From Curtobacterium poinsettiae (GTDB taxonomy: Bacteria; Actinomycetota; Actinomycetes; Actinomycetales; Microbacteriaceae), in the NCBI RefSeq assembly GCF_025677645.1, contig NZ_CP106879.1:2356001-2420000 (forward strand): DNA of 64,000 bases. The letters run 5' to 3'. A model generated the notes under the pieces. It worked only from the letters and a program-made list of their open reading frames with translations. It did no database searches and was not told where the DNA came from. The translations under genes were made by a program, and so were the position numbers. Shown here piece after piece: positions 53,753 through 62,793 of the stretch (its first letter is position 1; each line of letters opens with the position of its first letter).

Positions 53753-54321
53753 TGCCCGACGAGCAGGACCCGCTGGTCATCCGGGACGCCGCCACCGCGG
53801 CGGCCGTCCCGGATGCCTTCCAGCGTCTGTGGAACCCGCACCGGATGGCGTACATCGACGCCGGCCGCGAGGGCGAGGGCCGCGGCCACCGCGACGACTG
53901 CCCGTTCTGCGAGGCGCCGCACAAGACCGACGAGGACGCCCTCATCGTCGCGCGCGGCGAGCACGCCTACGTCCTACTCAACCTGTTCCCGTACAACAAC
54001 GGCCACCTGCTCGTCTGCCCGTACCGGCACGTCCCGCTCTACGACGAGGCGACCCCGGACGAGCTGCGCGAGATGGGCGAGCTCACGCAGACCGCGATGC
54101 GCGTGCTCCGGCAGGTGTCCCACTGCGACGGCTTCAACATCGGCATGAACCAGGGCGAGGTCGCCGGAGCGGGCATCGCCGCGCACCTGCACCAGCACAT
54201 CGTGCCGCGGTGGGCGTCCGACGCGAACTTCTTCCCGATCATCGCCCGGACGAAGTCGATGTCGCAGATGCTCGGCGAGACCCGCCGACTCGTCGCCGAG
54301 GGCTGGCCCGCACAGCACTAG
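53752..54321 (+). CDS. HIT-domain protein (Ap4A phosphorylase-like)
   Basis: A 189-residue HIT protein with the triad HLHQHIVPR near residue 146. A zinc-type CPFCEAP pair lies at about residue 46. In actinobacteria this gene regularly follows thrS. Mycobacterial homologues are diadenosine tetraphosphate phosphorylases. The ATG overlaps the thrS stop by one base. Confidence 0.9.
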
Positions 54322-54333
54322 ACTGTCGGCATC

Positions 54334-55254
54334 ATGAGCGACAGCAGCAGCACCCCGAGCACCCCCGGCACCTCGATCACCGGCTCCGACCGCGTCAAGC
54401 GCGGACTCGCGGAGATGCTCAAGGGCGGCGTCATCATGGACGTCGTCGACGCAGAGCAGGCCCGCATCGCGGAAGAGGCCGGCGCGACCGCCGTCATGGC
54501 CCTCGAGCGCGTCCCCGCCGACATCCGCGCCCAGGGCGGCGTGGCCCGCATGTCCGACCCGTCGATGATCGAGGAGATCATCGCCGCCGTGTCGATCCCG
54601 GTCATGGCGAAGGCCCGCATCGGTCACTTCGTCGAGGCCCAGGTCCTGCAGGAGCTCGGCGTCGACTACATCGACGAGTCCGAGGTCCTGTCGCCGGCCG
54701 ACTACGTCAACCACATCGACAAGTGGAAGTTCACCACCCCCTTCGTCTGCGGTGCCACCAACCTGGGCGAGGCACTCCGTCGCATCACCGAGGGCGCGGC
54801 CATGATCCGTTCCAAGGGCGAGGCCGGCACGGGTGACGTGTCCGAGGCCACGAAGCACATCCGCACGATCAGCAAGGAGATCGCGGCGCTGCGCAACCTG
54901 CGTGACGACGAGCTCTACGTCGCCGCGAAGGAGCTCCAGGCCCCGATCGACGTCGTGCAGGAGGTCGCCCGCACCGGCAAGCTCCCCGTCGTGCTCTTCA
55001 CCGCCGGTGGTGTCGCCACCCCGGCCGACGCCGCGATGATGATGCAGCTCGGTGCCGACGGCGTGTTCGTCGGGTCCGGCATCTTCAAGTCCGGCGACCC
55101 GGCCAAGCGTGCCGCGGCGATCGTCAAGGCCGTCACCTTCCACGACGACCCGAAGGTCATCGCCGAGGTGTCCCGTGGGCTGGGCGAGGCGATGGTCGGC
55201 ATCAACGTCGCCGACGTCCCCGCGCCGCACCGCCTCGCCGAGCGCGGCTGGTGA
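54334..55254 (+). CDS. pdxS: Pyridoxal 5'-phosphate synthase, PdxS subunit
   Basis: A 306-residue TIM-barrel protein, near identical in pattern to all Pdx[41 protein letters not shown], the catalytic Lys in [13 protein letters not shown] and [12 protein letters not shown]. It builds PLP from ribose 5-phosphate, glyceraldehyde 3-phosphate and ammonia from PdxT. TAGACT (54319-54324) lies nine bases before the ATG. Confidence 0.98.
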   Translation: MSDSSSTPSTPGTSITGSDRVKRGLAEMLKGGVIMDVVDAEQARIAEEAGATAVMALERVPADIRAQGGVARMSDPSMIEEIIAAVSIPVMAKARIGHFVEAQVLQELGVDYIDESEVLSPADYVNHIDKWKFTTPFVCGATNLGEALRRITEGAAMIRSKGEAGTGDVSEATKHIRTISKEIAALRNLRDDELYVAAKELQAPIDVVQEVARTGKLPVVLFTAGGVATPADAAMMMQLGADGVFVGSGIFKSGDPAKRAAAIVKAVTFHDDPKVIAEVSRGLGEAMVGINVADVPAPHRLAERGW

Positions 55255-55844
55255 GTGCTCGGCCCCGGATCGGGGTCCTCGCGCTGCAGGGCGACTTCCG
55301 TGAGCACATCGCGTCGCTGACCGAGCTCGGCGCCGACGTGGTGCCGCTCCGTCGACCGGAGGAGATCGCGTCGATCGACGGCGTCGTGATCCCCGGCGGC
55401 GAGTCGAGCGTGATGGACAAGCTGTCCCGCGCGTTCGGCGTCGCCGCGCCGCTGTCCGAGGCGATCCGCGGGGGACTGCCGACGTACGGCACGTGTGCCG
55501 GCATGATCATGCTGTCGTCGCGGATCGCCGCCGGGATCCCGGGGCAGCAGACGCTCGACGTGCTCGACACCACCGTGCGGCGCAACGCGTTCGGCGCACA
55601 GAACGACTCGTTCGAGACCGACATCCCGATGCCCGACCTCGGCGATGCGCCGGTACACGCGGTCTTCATCCGCGCACCGGTGGTCGAGCAGCACGGCGAC
55701 GACGTGCACGTGCTCGGTGCCCTGCCGGACGGCCAGGTGGTGGCGGTGCAACAGGGCAACGTCATCGCGAGTGCGTTCCACCCGGAGGTCGCGGGCGAGG
55801 ACCGCTTCCACCGGCGCTTCCTGGACCTGGTGCGCAGCGCCTGA
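55251..55844 (+). CDS. pdxT: Pyridoxal 5'-phosphate synthase, PdxT glutaminase
   Basis: A 197-residue class I amidotransferase. [19 protein letters not shown], the catalytic Cys in GTCAGMIML and the His/Glu pair in FHPEV are present. It supplies ammonia to PdxS. The GTG start overlaps the pdxS stop by four bases. Confidence 0.97.
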   Translation: MSARPRIGVLALQGDFREHIASLTELGADVVPLRRPEEIASIDGVVIPGGESSVMDKLSRAFGVAAPLSEAIRGGLPTYGTCAGMIMLSSRIAAGIPGQQTLDVLDTTVRRNAFGAQNDSFETDIPMPDLGDAPVHAVFIRAPVVEQHGDDVHVLGALPDGQVVAVQQGNVIASAFHPEVAGEDRFHRRFLDLVRSA

Positions 55845-55963
55845 GGCGTGACCATCCACCCGCCGCACCGGCGGGACGGGAGCCGCGCCGCGCCTCCAGG
55901 CCGGTGTTCGGCCCACAGGGCCGCTAAACTGAGCGGGACTTTCCGCAAGACGCAAGGAGAACC

Positions 55964-56731
55964 GTGTCCGGGCATTCCAAGTGGGCAACGACCAAGCACA
56001 AGAAGGCGGTCATCGACCAGCGCCGTGCCAAGTCGTTCGCCAAGCTGATCAAGAACATCGAGGTCGCCGCGAAGATGGGCGGTGCCGACATGTCCGGCAA
56101 CCCGACCCTGGTCGACGCCGTGCAGAAGGCGAAGAAGACCTCGGTCCCCAACGACAACATCGACCGCGCGGTCAAGCGCGGTGCAGGTCTCACGGGCGAG
56201 ACCATCGAGTACACGACGATCATGTACGAGGGCTACGGCCCCAACGGCGTCGCGATGCTCATCGAGTGCCTCACGGACAACAAGAACCGTGCCGCGGCCG
56301 AGGTCCGGACCGCGATGTCGCGCAACGGCGGCACCATGGCCGACCCGGGCAGCGTCGCCTACAACTTCTCGCGCAAGGGCGTCATCTCGGTCACGAAGAC
56401 CGACGGCCTCGACGAGGACACCGTGATGACCGCGGTGCTGGACGCCGGCGTCGAGGACGTCATCGACCAGGGCGGCGGCTTCGAGATCATCACCGAGGCG
56501 AGCGACCTGGTCGCCGCCCGCACCGCACTGCAGGACGCCGGCATCGACTACGACTCCGCCGACGCCGAGTTCGTCCCCGGCCTCAAGGTCCCGGTCGACG
56601 CCGAGACCGCCCGCAAGGTGTTCCGCCTGATCGACGCGCTCGAGGACTCGGACGACGTGCAGAACGTCTACTCGAACTTCGACATCCCCGCGGACGTCCA
56701 GGCCGAGCTCGACGAGGACGAGGGCGAGTAG
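55964..56731 (+). CDS. yebC: YebC/PmpR (TACO1-family) protein
   Basis: A 255-residue protein starting [22 protein letters not shown], the YebC signature. These proteins help ribosomes through difficult codon runs or act as regulators. GTG follows AAGGAG. A -10-like TAAACT is at 55925-55930. It heads the yebC-ruvCAB group. Confidence 0.97.
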   Translation: MSGHSKWATTKHKKAVIDQRRAKSFAKLIKNIEVAAKMGGADMSGNPTLVDAVQKAKKTSVPNDNIDRAVKRGAGLTGETIEYTTIMYEGYGPNGVAMLIECLTDNKNRAAAEVRTAMSRNGGTMADPGSVAYNFSRKGVISVTKTDGLDEDTVMTAVLDAGVEDVIDQGGGFEIITEASDLVAARTALQDAGIDYDSADAEFVPGLKVPVDAETARKVFRLIDALEDSDDVQNVYSNFDIPADVQAELDEDEGE

Positions 56732-56733
56732 CC

Positions 56734-57381
56734 GTGCTCCGTGTGCTCGGGGTGGACCCCGGGCTCACCCGGTGCGGCGTCGGCGTCGTCGAGGTCGCAC
56801 CGAACCGGCGCGCACGACTCGTCCACGTGACGGTCGTGCGCACCCCACCGGACATGCCGCTCGAGCAGCGGCTGCTCCGGATCGCCGACGGCATCGCCGC
56901 CGAGATCGACGAGCACCACCCGGATGCGGTCGCCGTCGAGCGGGTGTTCGCGCAGGCGAACGTCCGCACCGTGATGGGCACCGCGCAGGCTGCCGGCCTG
57001 GCGCTGCACGCCGCGGCCGCCCGCGGGCTGCCCGTCGGGCTGCACACCCCGTCCGAGGTCAAGGCCGCCGTCACTGGCTACGGCAACGCCGACAAGCGTC
57101 AGGTGCAGACCATGATCGCGCGAGTACTCGGGCTGGACGAGGCCCCGAAGCCGGCCGACGCCGCCGACGCGCTCGCGTTGGCCGTGTGCCATGCCTGGAG
57201 GCTCGGATCACCCGACGCCGCCGGCTCGCGTGCCACGAACCTCACCCCGGCACAGCGCGCCTGGCGGGACGCCCAGGGCGGCACCGTCGACTCGCCGCTG
57301 GCCCGTGCGGCCGCCGCCGCGGCCCGCCCGCAGCGTGGCAGGACGGCGTCGTCGGTGGGCGGCCCTAGGCTCGGAGCATGA
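56734..57381 (+). CDS. ruvC: Holliday junction endonuclease RuvC
   Basis: A 215-residue resolvase. The catalytic acids lie in [27 protein letters not shown] and [10 protein letters not shown] disordered Ala/Arg-rich tail of about 40 residues is longer than in E. coli. GTG start two bases after the yebC stop. Confidence 0.97.
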   Translation: MLRVLGVDPGLTRCGVGVVEVAPNRRARLVHVTVVRTPPDMPLEQRLLRIADGIAAEIDEHHPDAVAVERVFAQANVRTVMGTAQAAGLALHAAAARGLPVGLHTPSEVKAAVTGYGNADKRQVQTMIARVLGLDEAPKPADAADALALAVCHAWRLGSPDAAGSRATNLTPAQRAWRDAQGGTVDSPLARAAAAAARPQRGRTASSVGGPRLGA

Positions 57382-57998
57382 TCGCGAGTCTCCGGGGTAC
57401 CTGCATCGACATCGCCGGTTCGGCCGTGGTGATCGAGGTCGGGGGAGTCGGGTACGCCGTCACCGTGACCCCTGCGCACGCGCTGACGATGCGCCACGGT
57501 TCCGAGGTGTTCGTGCGGACGGCGATGATCGTGCGCGAGGACGAGCACCTGCTCTTCGGCTTCGAGTCGACCGACGCGCTGCAGGTGTTCGACCTGCTCC
57601 GCGGCGTCTCCGGCGTCGGCCCGAAGTCCGCGATGGGCGTCCTGGCCCACATGGACCCGGTACAGATCGCGAACGCCGTCGCGAACGAGGACGACGGCGC
57701 GTTCCGCAAGGTCTCCGGCATCGGCCCGAAGACCGCCAAGCTCATCATCGTCGCGCTCTCCGGCAAGCTCGTGGCCTTCGAGCAGGCCGCTGTGGTCGCT
57801 GCAGCACGTGGAACCGCAGTCCACCCCGCCGCGGTGGACGTCGTCTCGGCGCTCATCGGCCTCGGCTGGCGCGAAGACGCGGCACGGACCGCGGTCGACG
57901 ACGCCGTGGCCAACGAGCCGGGTGCCGCCGCGATGGGCACCCAGGCCCTGCTCCGCGCCGCCCTCGGCGCCCTGCGACCCGCGGCAGCCGGCCGGTGA
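57378..57998 (+). CDS. ruvA: Holliday junction helicase subunit RuvA
   Basis: A 206-residue protein: OB fold ([26 protein letters not shown]), paired helix-hairpin-helix motifs ([17 protein letters not shown] and [16 protein letters not shown]) and a RuvB-binding C-terminal domain. It overlaps ruvC and ruvB by four bases each. Confidence 0.97.
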   Translation: MIASLRGTCIDIAGSAVVIEVGGVGYAVTVTPAHALTMRHGSEVFVRTAMIVREDEHLLFGFESTDALQVFDLLRGVSGVGPKSAMGVLAHMDPVQIANAVANEDDGAFRKVSGIGPKTAKLIIVALSGKLVAFEQAAVVAAARGTAVHPAAVDVVSALIGLGWREDAARTAVDDAVANEPGAAAMGTQALLRAALGALRPAAAGR

Positions 57999-59038
57999 GC
58001 GGCATCACGTCCGCCGGCGCCGAGTCGCAGGAGGAACTCGCCTTCGAAGGTGCGCTCCGTCCGCGCTCGCTCGACGAGTTCGTCGGGCAGCGCAAGGTCC
58101 GTGGGCAGCTCGACCTGCTCCTCAAGGCCGCGGGCATGCAGGAGCGCACGCCCGACCACATCCTGATGGCGGGTCCTCCCGGCCTCGGCAAGACCACGCT
58201 CGCGATGATCGTCGCGCACGAGACCGGGCGACCGCTGCGCATGTCGAGCGGGCCGGCGATCCAGCACGCCGGTGACCTCGCAGCCGTGCTGTCGTCGCTC
58301 GTGCCGGGCGAAGTGCTGTTCATCGACGAGATCCACCGCATGGCCCGCTCGGCAGAAGAGATGCTCTACCTGGCGATGGAGGACTTCCGCATCGACGTGA
58401 TGGTGGGGAAGGGTGCCGGTGCCACGAGCATCCCGCTCGACCTCGCACCGTTCACGCTCGTCGGTGCCACCACCCGGGCCGGCCTGCTGCCGAACCCGCT
58501 GCGCGACCGCTTCGGGTTCACCGCCCACCTCGAGTTCTACGAGAAGGACGAGCTCGAGCAGGTCCTGATCCGTGCGGCTCACCTGCTCGAACTCGACATC
58601 GACCGGACCGCCCTGCGTGAGATCGCCGGACGCTCCCGTGGCACCCCGCGCATCGCGAACCGCCTGCTCCGCCGGGTGCGCGACTACGCCCTCGTGCACC
58701 GCACCACCGACGGCATGGCCGCGGTCCGGGGTGCGCTCGACCTGTACGACGTCGACGAGCTCGGCCTCGACCGGCTCGACCGAGCCGTCGTCGAGACCAT
58801 GCTGACCCGGTTCGACGGGGGCCCGGTCGGCCTCAACACCCTCGCCGTCAGCGTCGGCGAGGAATCCGAGACGATCGAATCGGTCGTCGAACCGTTCCTC
58901 GTCCGTGTCGGCCTGGTGACCCGCACCCCCCGCGGGCGCATCGCGACACCGCGGGCCTGGCGACACCTCGGCCTCACCCCGGGGCAGGGCGACGGGGCGC
59001 AGCCGGGGCTCTTCGACGACCCGGAACCCACCGCCTGA
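57995..59038 (+). CDS. ruvB: Holliday junction helicase ATPase RuvB
   Basis: A 347-residue AAA+ motor. [18 protein letters not shown], Walker [13 protein letters not shown], Walker B FIDEIHR, sensor VGATTRAG and the Arg finger PLRDRFG are intact, with a winged-helix C-terminus. The GTG start is in a GTGA overlap with ruvA. Confidence 0.97.
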   Translation: MSGITSAGAESQEELAFEGALRPRSLDEFVGQRKVRGQLDLLLKAAGMQERTPDHILMAGPPGLGKTTLAMIVAHETGRPLRMSSGPAIQHAGDLAAVLSSLVPGEVLFIDEIHRMARSAEEMLYLAMEDFRIDVMVGKGAGATSIPLDLAPFTLVGATTRAGLLPNPLRDRFGFTAHLEFYEKDELEQVLIRAAHLLELDIDRTALREIAGRSRGTPRIANRLLRRVRDYALVHRTTDGMAAVRGALDLYDVDELGLDRLDRAVVETMLTRFDGGPVGLNTLAVSVGEESETIESVVEPFLVRVGLVTRTPRGRIATPRAWRHLGLTPGQGDGAQPGLFDDPEPTA

Positions 59039-59128
59039 CCGCCGATCAGTCGGGTGACATGCCACGGACACCGGCGTGCCCTAGACTGCTACGGCCCGAA
59101 ACCGAGCAACCAGAGAAGGCAACGCATC

Positions 59129-59530
59129 ATGGGTCAAGAAGTCATCCTCATCGTCATCGTCGTGGCGTTCGCGGCCTTCATGTTCTACAACAGCCGCAAG
59201 CGCAAGAAGCAGCAGGCCGAACTCGTGGACAAGATGGTCCCGGGCGCCAAGGTCATGCTGTCCTTCGGCCTCTACGGCACGCTCCTCTCCGTGAACGAGG
59301 AGAAGGTCACCGCTGACGTCGAGATCGCGCCGGGGACCATCGTCACCGTGCACCGTCAGACCCTGTCGCGCGTCGTCGACGACAACGCGTCCGACGTCGA
59401 GACCACCACGACCACCGAGGACGAGCCGAAGCCGGTGGCCGAGCTCAACGGCGAGCCGGTCTACGGCGAGCGGGTCGACACCGACCGTGTCGACGAGACC
59501 GACGCCACGAAGCGCAAGTCCGACGACTGA
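59129..59530 (+). CDS. yajC: Preprotein translocase subunit YajC
   Basis: A 133-residue protein with one N-terminal membrane helix (VILIVIVVAFAAFMFYNSRKRKKQQ) and the conserved VMLSFGLYGTLLSVNEEKV core. The C-terminus is acidic and disordered. YajC joins SecDF in the accessory translocon. A -10-like TAGACT is at 59082-59087. Confidence 0.94.
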   Translation: MGQEVILIVIVVAFAAFMFYNSRKRKKQQAELVDKMVPGAKVMLSFGLYGTLLSVNEEKVTADVEIAPGTIVTVHRQTLSRVVDDNASDVETTTTTEDEPKPVAELNGEPVYGERVDTDRVDETDATKRKSDD

Positions 59531-59538
59531 CGCCCTCG

Positions 59539-59564
59539 GCCGCCGGGTCGTCTGACCCGGCGGC
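59539..59564 (+). terminator. Hairpin between yajC and secD
   Basis: A perfect 11-bp stem (59539-59549 with 59554-59564), loop GTCT, followed by TTCCCT. It sits 8 bp after yajC and may reduce readthrough into secDF. Confidence 0.6.
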
Positions 59565-59621
59565 TTCCCTCTGCCGTCGCACGGTGTGCCGACGGTCCTG
59601 AACAGAAAGACGAGACGACCG

Positions 59622-61373
59622 GTGGCACGATCGACACCCGTCAAGAAGGCGCTGCGCTCGCTCACCTGGTTGGTGATCCTGATGGCGATCCTCGCCGGCC
59701 TGAACACCGCCGCGTCGATCCTCGCCGGCTCTTCGAAGGACGACAGCGACAAGTGGTACCAGGGCGCGAGCTGGGTCCCCGAGCTGGCTCTGGACCTGCA
59801 GGGCGGCACGCAGCTGACGCTGGCGGCGCAGAACACCGAGGGTGACTCCGTCACCTCGCAGCAGCTGCAGCAGGCGGTGAACATCATCCGCCAGCGCATC
59901 GACGCCACCGGTGTCTCCGAGTCGGAGATCAACACGCAGGGTGCGAACAACATCGTCGTCTCGATCCCGGGCCGCCCGGACAAGGCAACGATCGACCGGA
60001 TCGAGGCGGCCGCCAAGCTGACCTTCCGCCCGGTGCTCTTCACCGAGGCCGCGACGAACTCCGCGGTCGGTGACGACGGCAAGGGCACCGCATCGCCGAC
60101 GCCGTACTCGCCGCCGGCCTCGCTCGCCGCGACGCCGAGCGCGAAGCCGACCAACGCGAGCGACCTGAACTGGGTCACGCCGAAGCTGCAGGACCTGTAC
60201 ACCAACTACAACTGCGCGGCGCCGGACGACGTCACCACGGCGCCCGACGACGAGCCCCTGGTCACCTGCGACCAGGACGGCGCGGGGAAGTACATCCTCG
60301 GCCCGGTCGAGGTCTCCGGTGCCGACATCAGCAACGCCACCTCGGGTCTCGCCACCGACTCGCAGGGCACGTCGACGGGCCAGTGGGCCGTCAACCTGAC
60401 GTTCAACGGGGAGGGCTCGAAGGACTTCCGCACCGTCACGAACCGTCTCGTCTCGCTCCAGCAGCCGCAGAACCAGTTCGCGATCGTGCTCGACGGTTCG
60501 GTCATCACCGCTCCGACGACGAACTCCGCGATCACGAACGGCAAGGCGCAGATCACCGGCTCGTTCACGGCCGAGTCGTCGAAGACCCTGGCGGACCAGC
60601 TCAAGTACGGTGCGCTGCCGATCAACTTCCAGGTGCAGTCGAACGAGAACATCTCCGCGACGCTCGGCACCGCGCAGCTCATCGGTGGGCTCGTCGCCGG
60701 CCTGATCGGGCTGATCCTGGTCATCATCTACTCGGTCATCCAGTACCGGGCACTGGCCTTCGTCACCGTGCTGTCGCTCGGGATCGCCGCGGTACTCACC
60801 TACCTGGTGATCGCGATCATGTCGTGGCGCGTCGACTACCGCCTGTCCTTGGCGGGTGTGGCGGGTCTGATCGTCGCGATCGGCATCACGGCGGACTCGT
60901 TCATCGTCTACTTCGAGCGCATCCGCGACGAACTCCGTGACGGCCGGGCCCTCGAGAGTGCGGTCGAGTCCGGCTGGAAGCGTGCCCTCCGGACGATCCT
61001 GGCGTCCGACGCGGTGAACTTCCTCGCCGCCGTCACGCTCTACGTGCTCGCGGTCGCCGACGTGAAGGGCTTCGCGTTCACGCTGCTCCTCACGACGCTC
61101 ATCGACATCGTGGTGGTCGCGCTCTTCACCCACCCGATGATGCAGCTCATCGCCCGCAGCCGGTTCTTCGGCGAGGGGCACCGGTTCAGTGGTCTCGACC
61201 CGGCAGCACTCGGTGCCGTCTACCGGGGGCGCGCGCAGTTCCGCGCACCCGTCGTGGACGGCAAGCGCCAGCGCAGTGCCGGTGAGGCACAGCGCCGACA
61301 GACGATCGCGGAGCGGAAGGCCCAGCAGGCCTCCGGCGACAACGGCTCGACGCCGGACGGGAAGGACGACTGA
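59622..61373 (+). CDS. secD: Preprotein translocase subunit SecD
   Basis: About 583 residues from the GTG at 59622, where the protein begins ARSTPVKKALRSLTWLVIL like other actinobacterial SecD; an in-frame GTG at 59586 is possible but has no ribosome site. ELALDLQGGTQLTL marks the first periplasmic domain. Six helices include LAGVAGLIVAIGITADSFIVYFERIRDE, which carries a conserved Asp of the proton path. SecDF uses the proton gradient to pull proteins outward. Confidence 0.96.
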   Translation: MARSTPVKKALRSLTWLVILMAILAGLNTAASILAGSSKDDSDKWYQGASWVPELALDLQGGTQLTLAAQNTEGDSVTSQQLQQAVNIIRQRIDATGVSESEINTQGANNIVVSIPGRPDKATIDRIEAAAKLTFRPVLFTEAATNSAVGDDGKGTASPTPYSPPASLAATPSAKPTNASDLNWVTPKLQDLYTNYNCAAPDDVTTAPDDEPLVTCDQDGAGKYILGPVEVSGADISNATSGLATDSQGTSTGQWAVNLTFNGEGSKDFRTVTNRLVSLQQPQNQFAIVLDGSVITAPTTNSAITNGKAQITGSFTAESSKTLADQLKYGALPINFQVQSNENISATLGTAQLIGGLVAGLIGLILVIIYSVIQYRALAFVTVLSLGIAAVLTYLVIAIMSWRVDYRLSLAGVAGLIVAIGITADSFIVYFERIRDELRDGRALESAVESGWKRALRTILASDAVNFLAAVTLYVLAVADVKGFAFTLLLTTLIDIVVVALFTHPMMQLIARSRFFGEGHRFSGLDPAALGAVYRGRAQFRAPVVDGKRQRSAGEAQRRQTIAERKAQQASGDNGSTPDGKDD

Positions 61374-62377
61374 TGGCCAGCTTCAGCCAGTTCGGCAGCG
61401 ACCTCTACACGGGGAAGCGGTCGTACGACATCATCGGGCGCCGCAAGACCTGGTACCTCATCGCCCTCGCGATGATCGTGATCTCGCTCGTCACCCCGTG
61501 GCTCCGAGGCGGGTACCAGCTCGGCATCGAGTTCACCGGCGGCTCGGAGTTCACCATCTCCGACGTCAAGACGCTCGACCAGAACATCGCCACCGAGACC
61601 GTCGAGGACGTCGTCCCGGAGTCGATCCCGCGCGTCTCGCAGCTCGGCACGCACGGCATCCGAGTCCAGACCGGGCAGCTCACCGACCGGCAGACGACCG
61701 AGGTGCAGGACGCCCTCGCGAAGGCCTACGACGTCCCGGAGAGCCAGGTCGCCGCGACCTTCATCGGCGCAACGTGGGGTGCCGACGTGCTCGCGCAGGC
61801 CATCCGTGGTCTCGTGATCTTCCTCGCCCTCGCCGCGGTCTTCATGACGCTGTACTTCCGCACCTGGAAGATGTCGCTGTCCGCGATGGCGGCGCTGCTG
61901 CACGACCTGCTCATCACGGCCGGCGTGTACGGCATCGTCGGGCTCGAGGTCACGCCTGCGGCGGTCATCGGGTTCCTGACGATCCTCGGGTACTCGCTCT
62001 ACGACACCGTGGTGGTCTTCGACAAGGTGCGTGAGAACACCGCGCAGGAATCGATCCGGACGTTCAAGCAGTCGGTCAACCTCGCGGTGAACCAGACCCT
62101 CGTCCGATCGATCAACACCTCGGTCGTGGCACTGCTGCCGGTCGCGGCGATCCTCTTCATCGGGTCGTACGTGCTCGGCGCCGGTACCCTGCGCGACATC
62201 TCGCTCGCGCTGTTCATCGGCATCATCGTCGGCACCTACTCGACGATCTTCATCGCGTCGCCGATGTACGCGCAGCTGCGCGAGAACGAGCCGAAGATCA
62301 AGGAGTCGGACGCCAAGAAGACCGCGGCGGCCGAGAAGCGCCAGCGTGAGGTCGACGCGGCTGAGGCGAACGTCTGA
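61373..62377 (+). CDS. secF: Preprotein translocase subunit SecF
   Basis: A 334-residue protein. FTGGSEFTI (the D1 motif), then six helices with GFLTILGYSLYDTVVVFDKVREN, the SecF signature. The charged tail is Lys/Glu-rich. The ATG overlaps the secD stop by one base. Confidence 0.97.
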   Translation: MASFSQFGSDLYTGKRSYDIIGRRKTWYLIALAMIVISLVTPWLRGGYQLGIEFTGGSEFTISDVKTLDQNIATETVEDVVPESIPRVSQLGTHGIRVQTGQLTDRQTTEVQDALAKAYDVPESQVAATFIGATWGADVLAQAIRGLVIFLALAAVFMTLYFRTWKMSLSAMAALLHDLLITAGVYGIVGLEVTPAAVIGFLTILGYSLYDTVVVFDKVRENTAQESIRTFKQSVNLAVNQTLVRSINTSVVALLPVAAILFIGSYVLGAGTLRDISLALFIGIIVGTYSTIFIASPMYAQLRENEPKIKESDAKKTAAAEKRQREVDAAEANV

Positions 62378-62724
62378 TGCCCATCGAGATCCAGGAGATC
62401 GACGTCGCCGAGGCCCAGCGCCGCATCGAGGCCGGAGCCCGCCTGTTCGACGTCCGCGAGCAGGGGGAGTGGGACGAAGTCCACGCTCCCCAGGCCACGC
62501 TCGTGCCGATGTCGGAGTTCGTGGACCGCTGGCAGGAGATCGACGGTGGCGACCAGCCGGCCATCGTCGTCTGCCACTCGGGCGGCCGTTCGTCGCGCAT
62601 CGTCGCGGCGCTCGAGCAGTCGGGGGTCCCGGCAGTCAACCTCTCCGGCGGCATGCTCGCCTGGGAGCAGGCGGGGGCACCGGTGGAACGCGACGCCCAG
62701 GGCGAACCGCGTCACGGGCACTGA
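62377..62724 (+). CDS. Rhodanese-domain protein
   Basis: A 115-residue single rhodanese domain. FDVREQGEWDEVHAPQATLVPM and the active loop VCHSGGRSSR, with the catalytic Cys, are clear. These proteins move sulfane sulfur; the acceptor is unknown. The ATG overlaps the secF stop (TGATG). It sits where apt is found in mycobacteria. Confidence 0.92.
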   Translation: MPIEIQEIDVAEAQRRIEAGARLFDVREQGEWDEVHAPQATLVPMSEFVDRWQEIDGGDQPAIVVCHSGGRSSRIVAALEQSGVPAVNLSGGMLAWEQAGAPVERDAQGEPRHGH

Positions 62725-62735
62725 CCAGGGACGCG

Positions 62736-62784
62736 TAGTCTTGTCGGATCGAGCTCGGATCGAGCTCTCGGACCGAGTCCTGGG
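62736..62784 (+). promoter_or_regulatory. Promoter and repeated leader of rsh
   Basis: A -10-like TAGTCT lies at 62736-62741. Just after it, CGGATCGAGCTC occurs twice in tandem, then a TCGGACCGA dyad, all inside the probable 5' leader. GGAGG (62783-62787) is the ribosome site. Confidence 0.45.
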
Positions 62785-62793
62785 AGGCGCATC

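Noticed and set aside
59586..59621. Upstream GTG start for secD
   Set aside because: No ribosome site precedes it, and family members begin at the ARSTPVKKA position.
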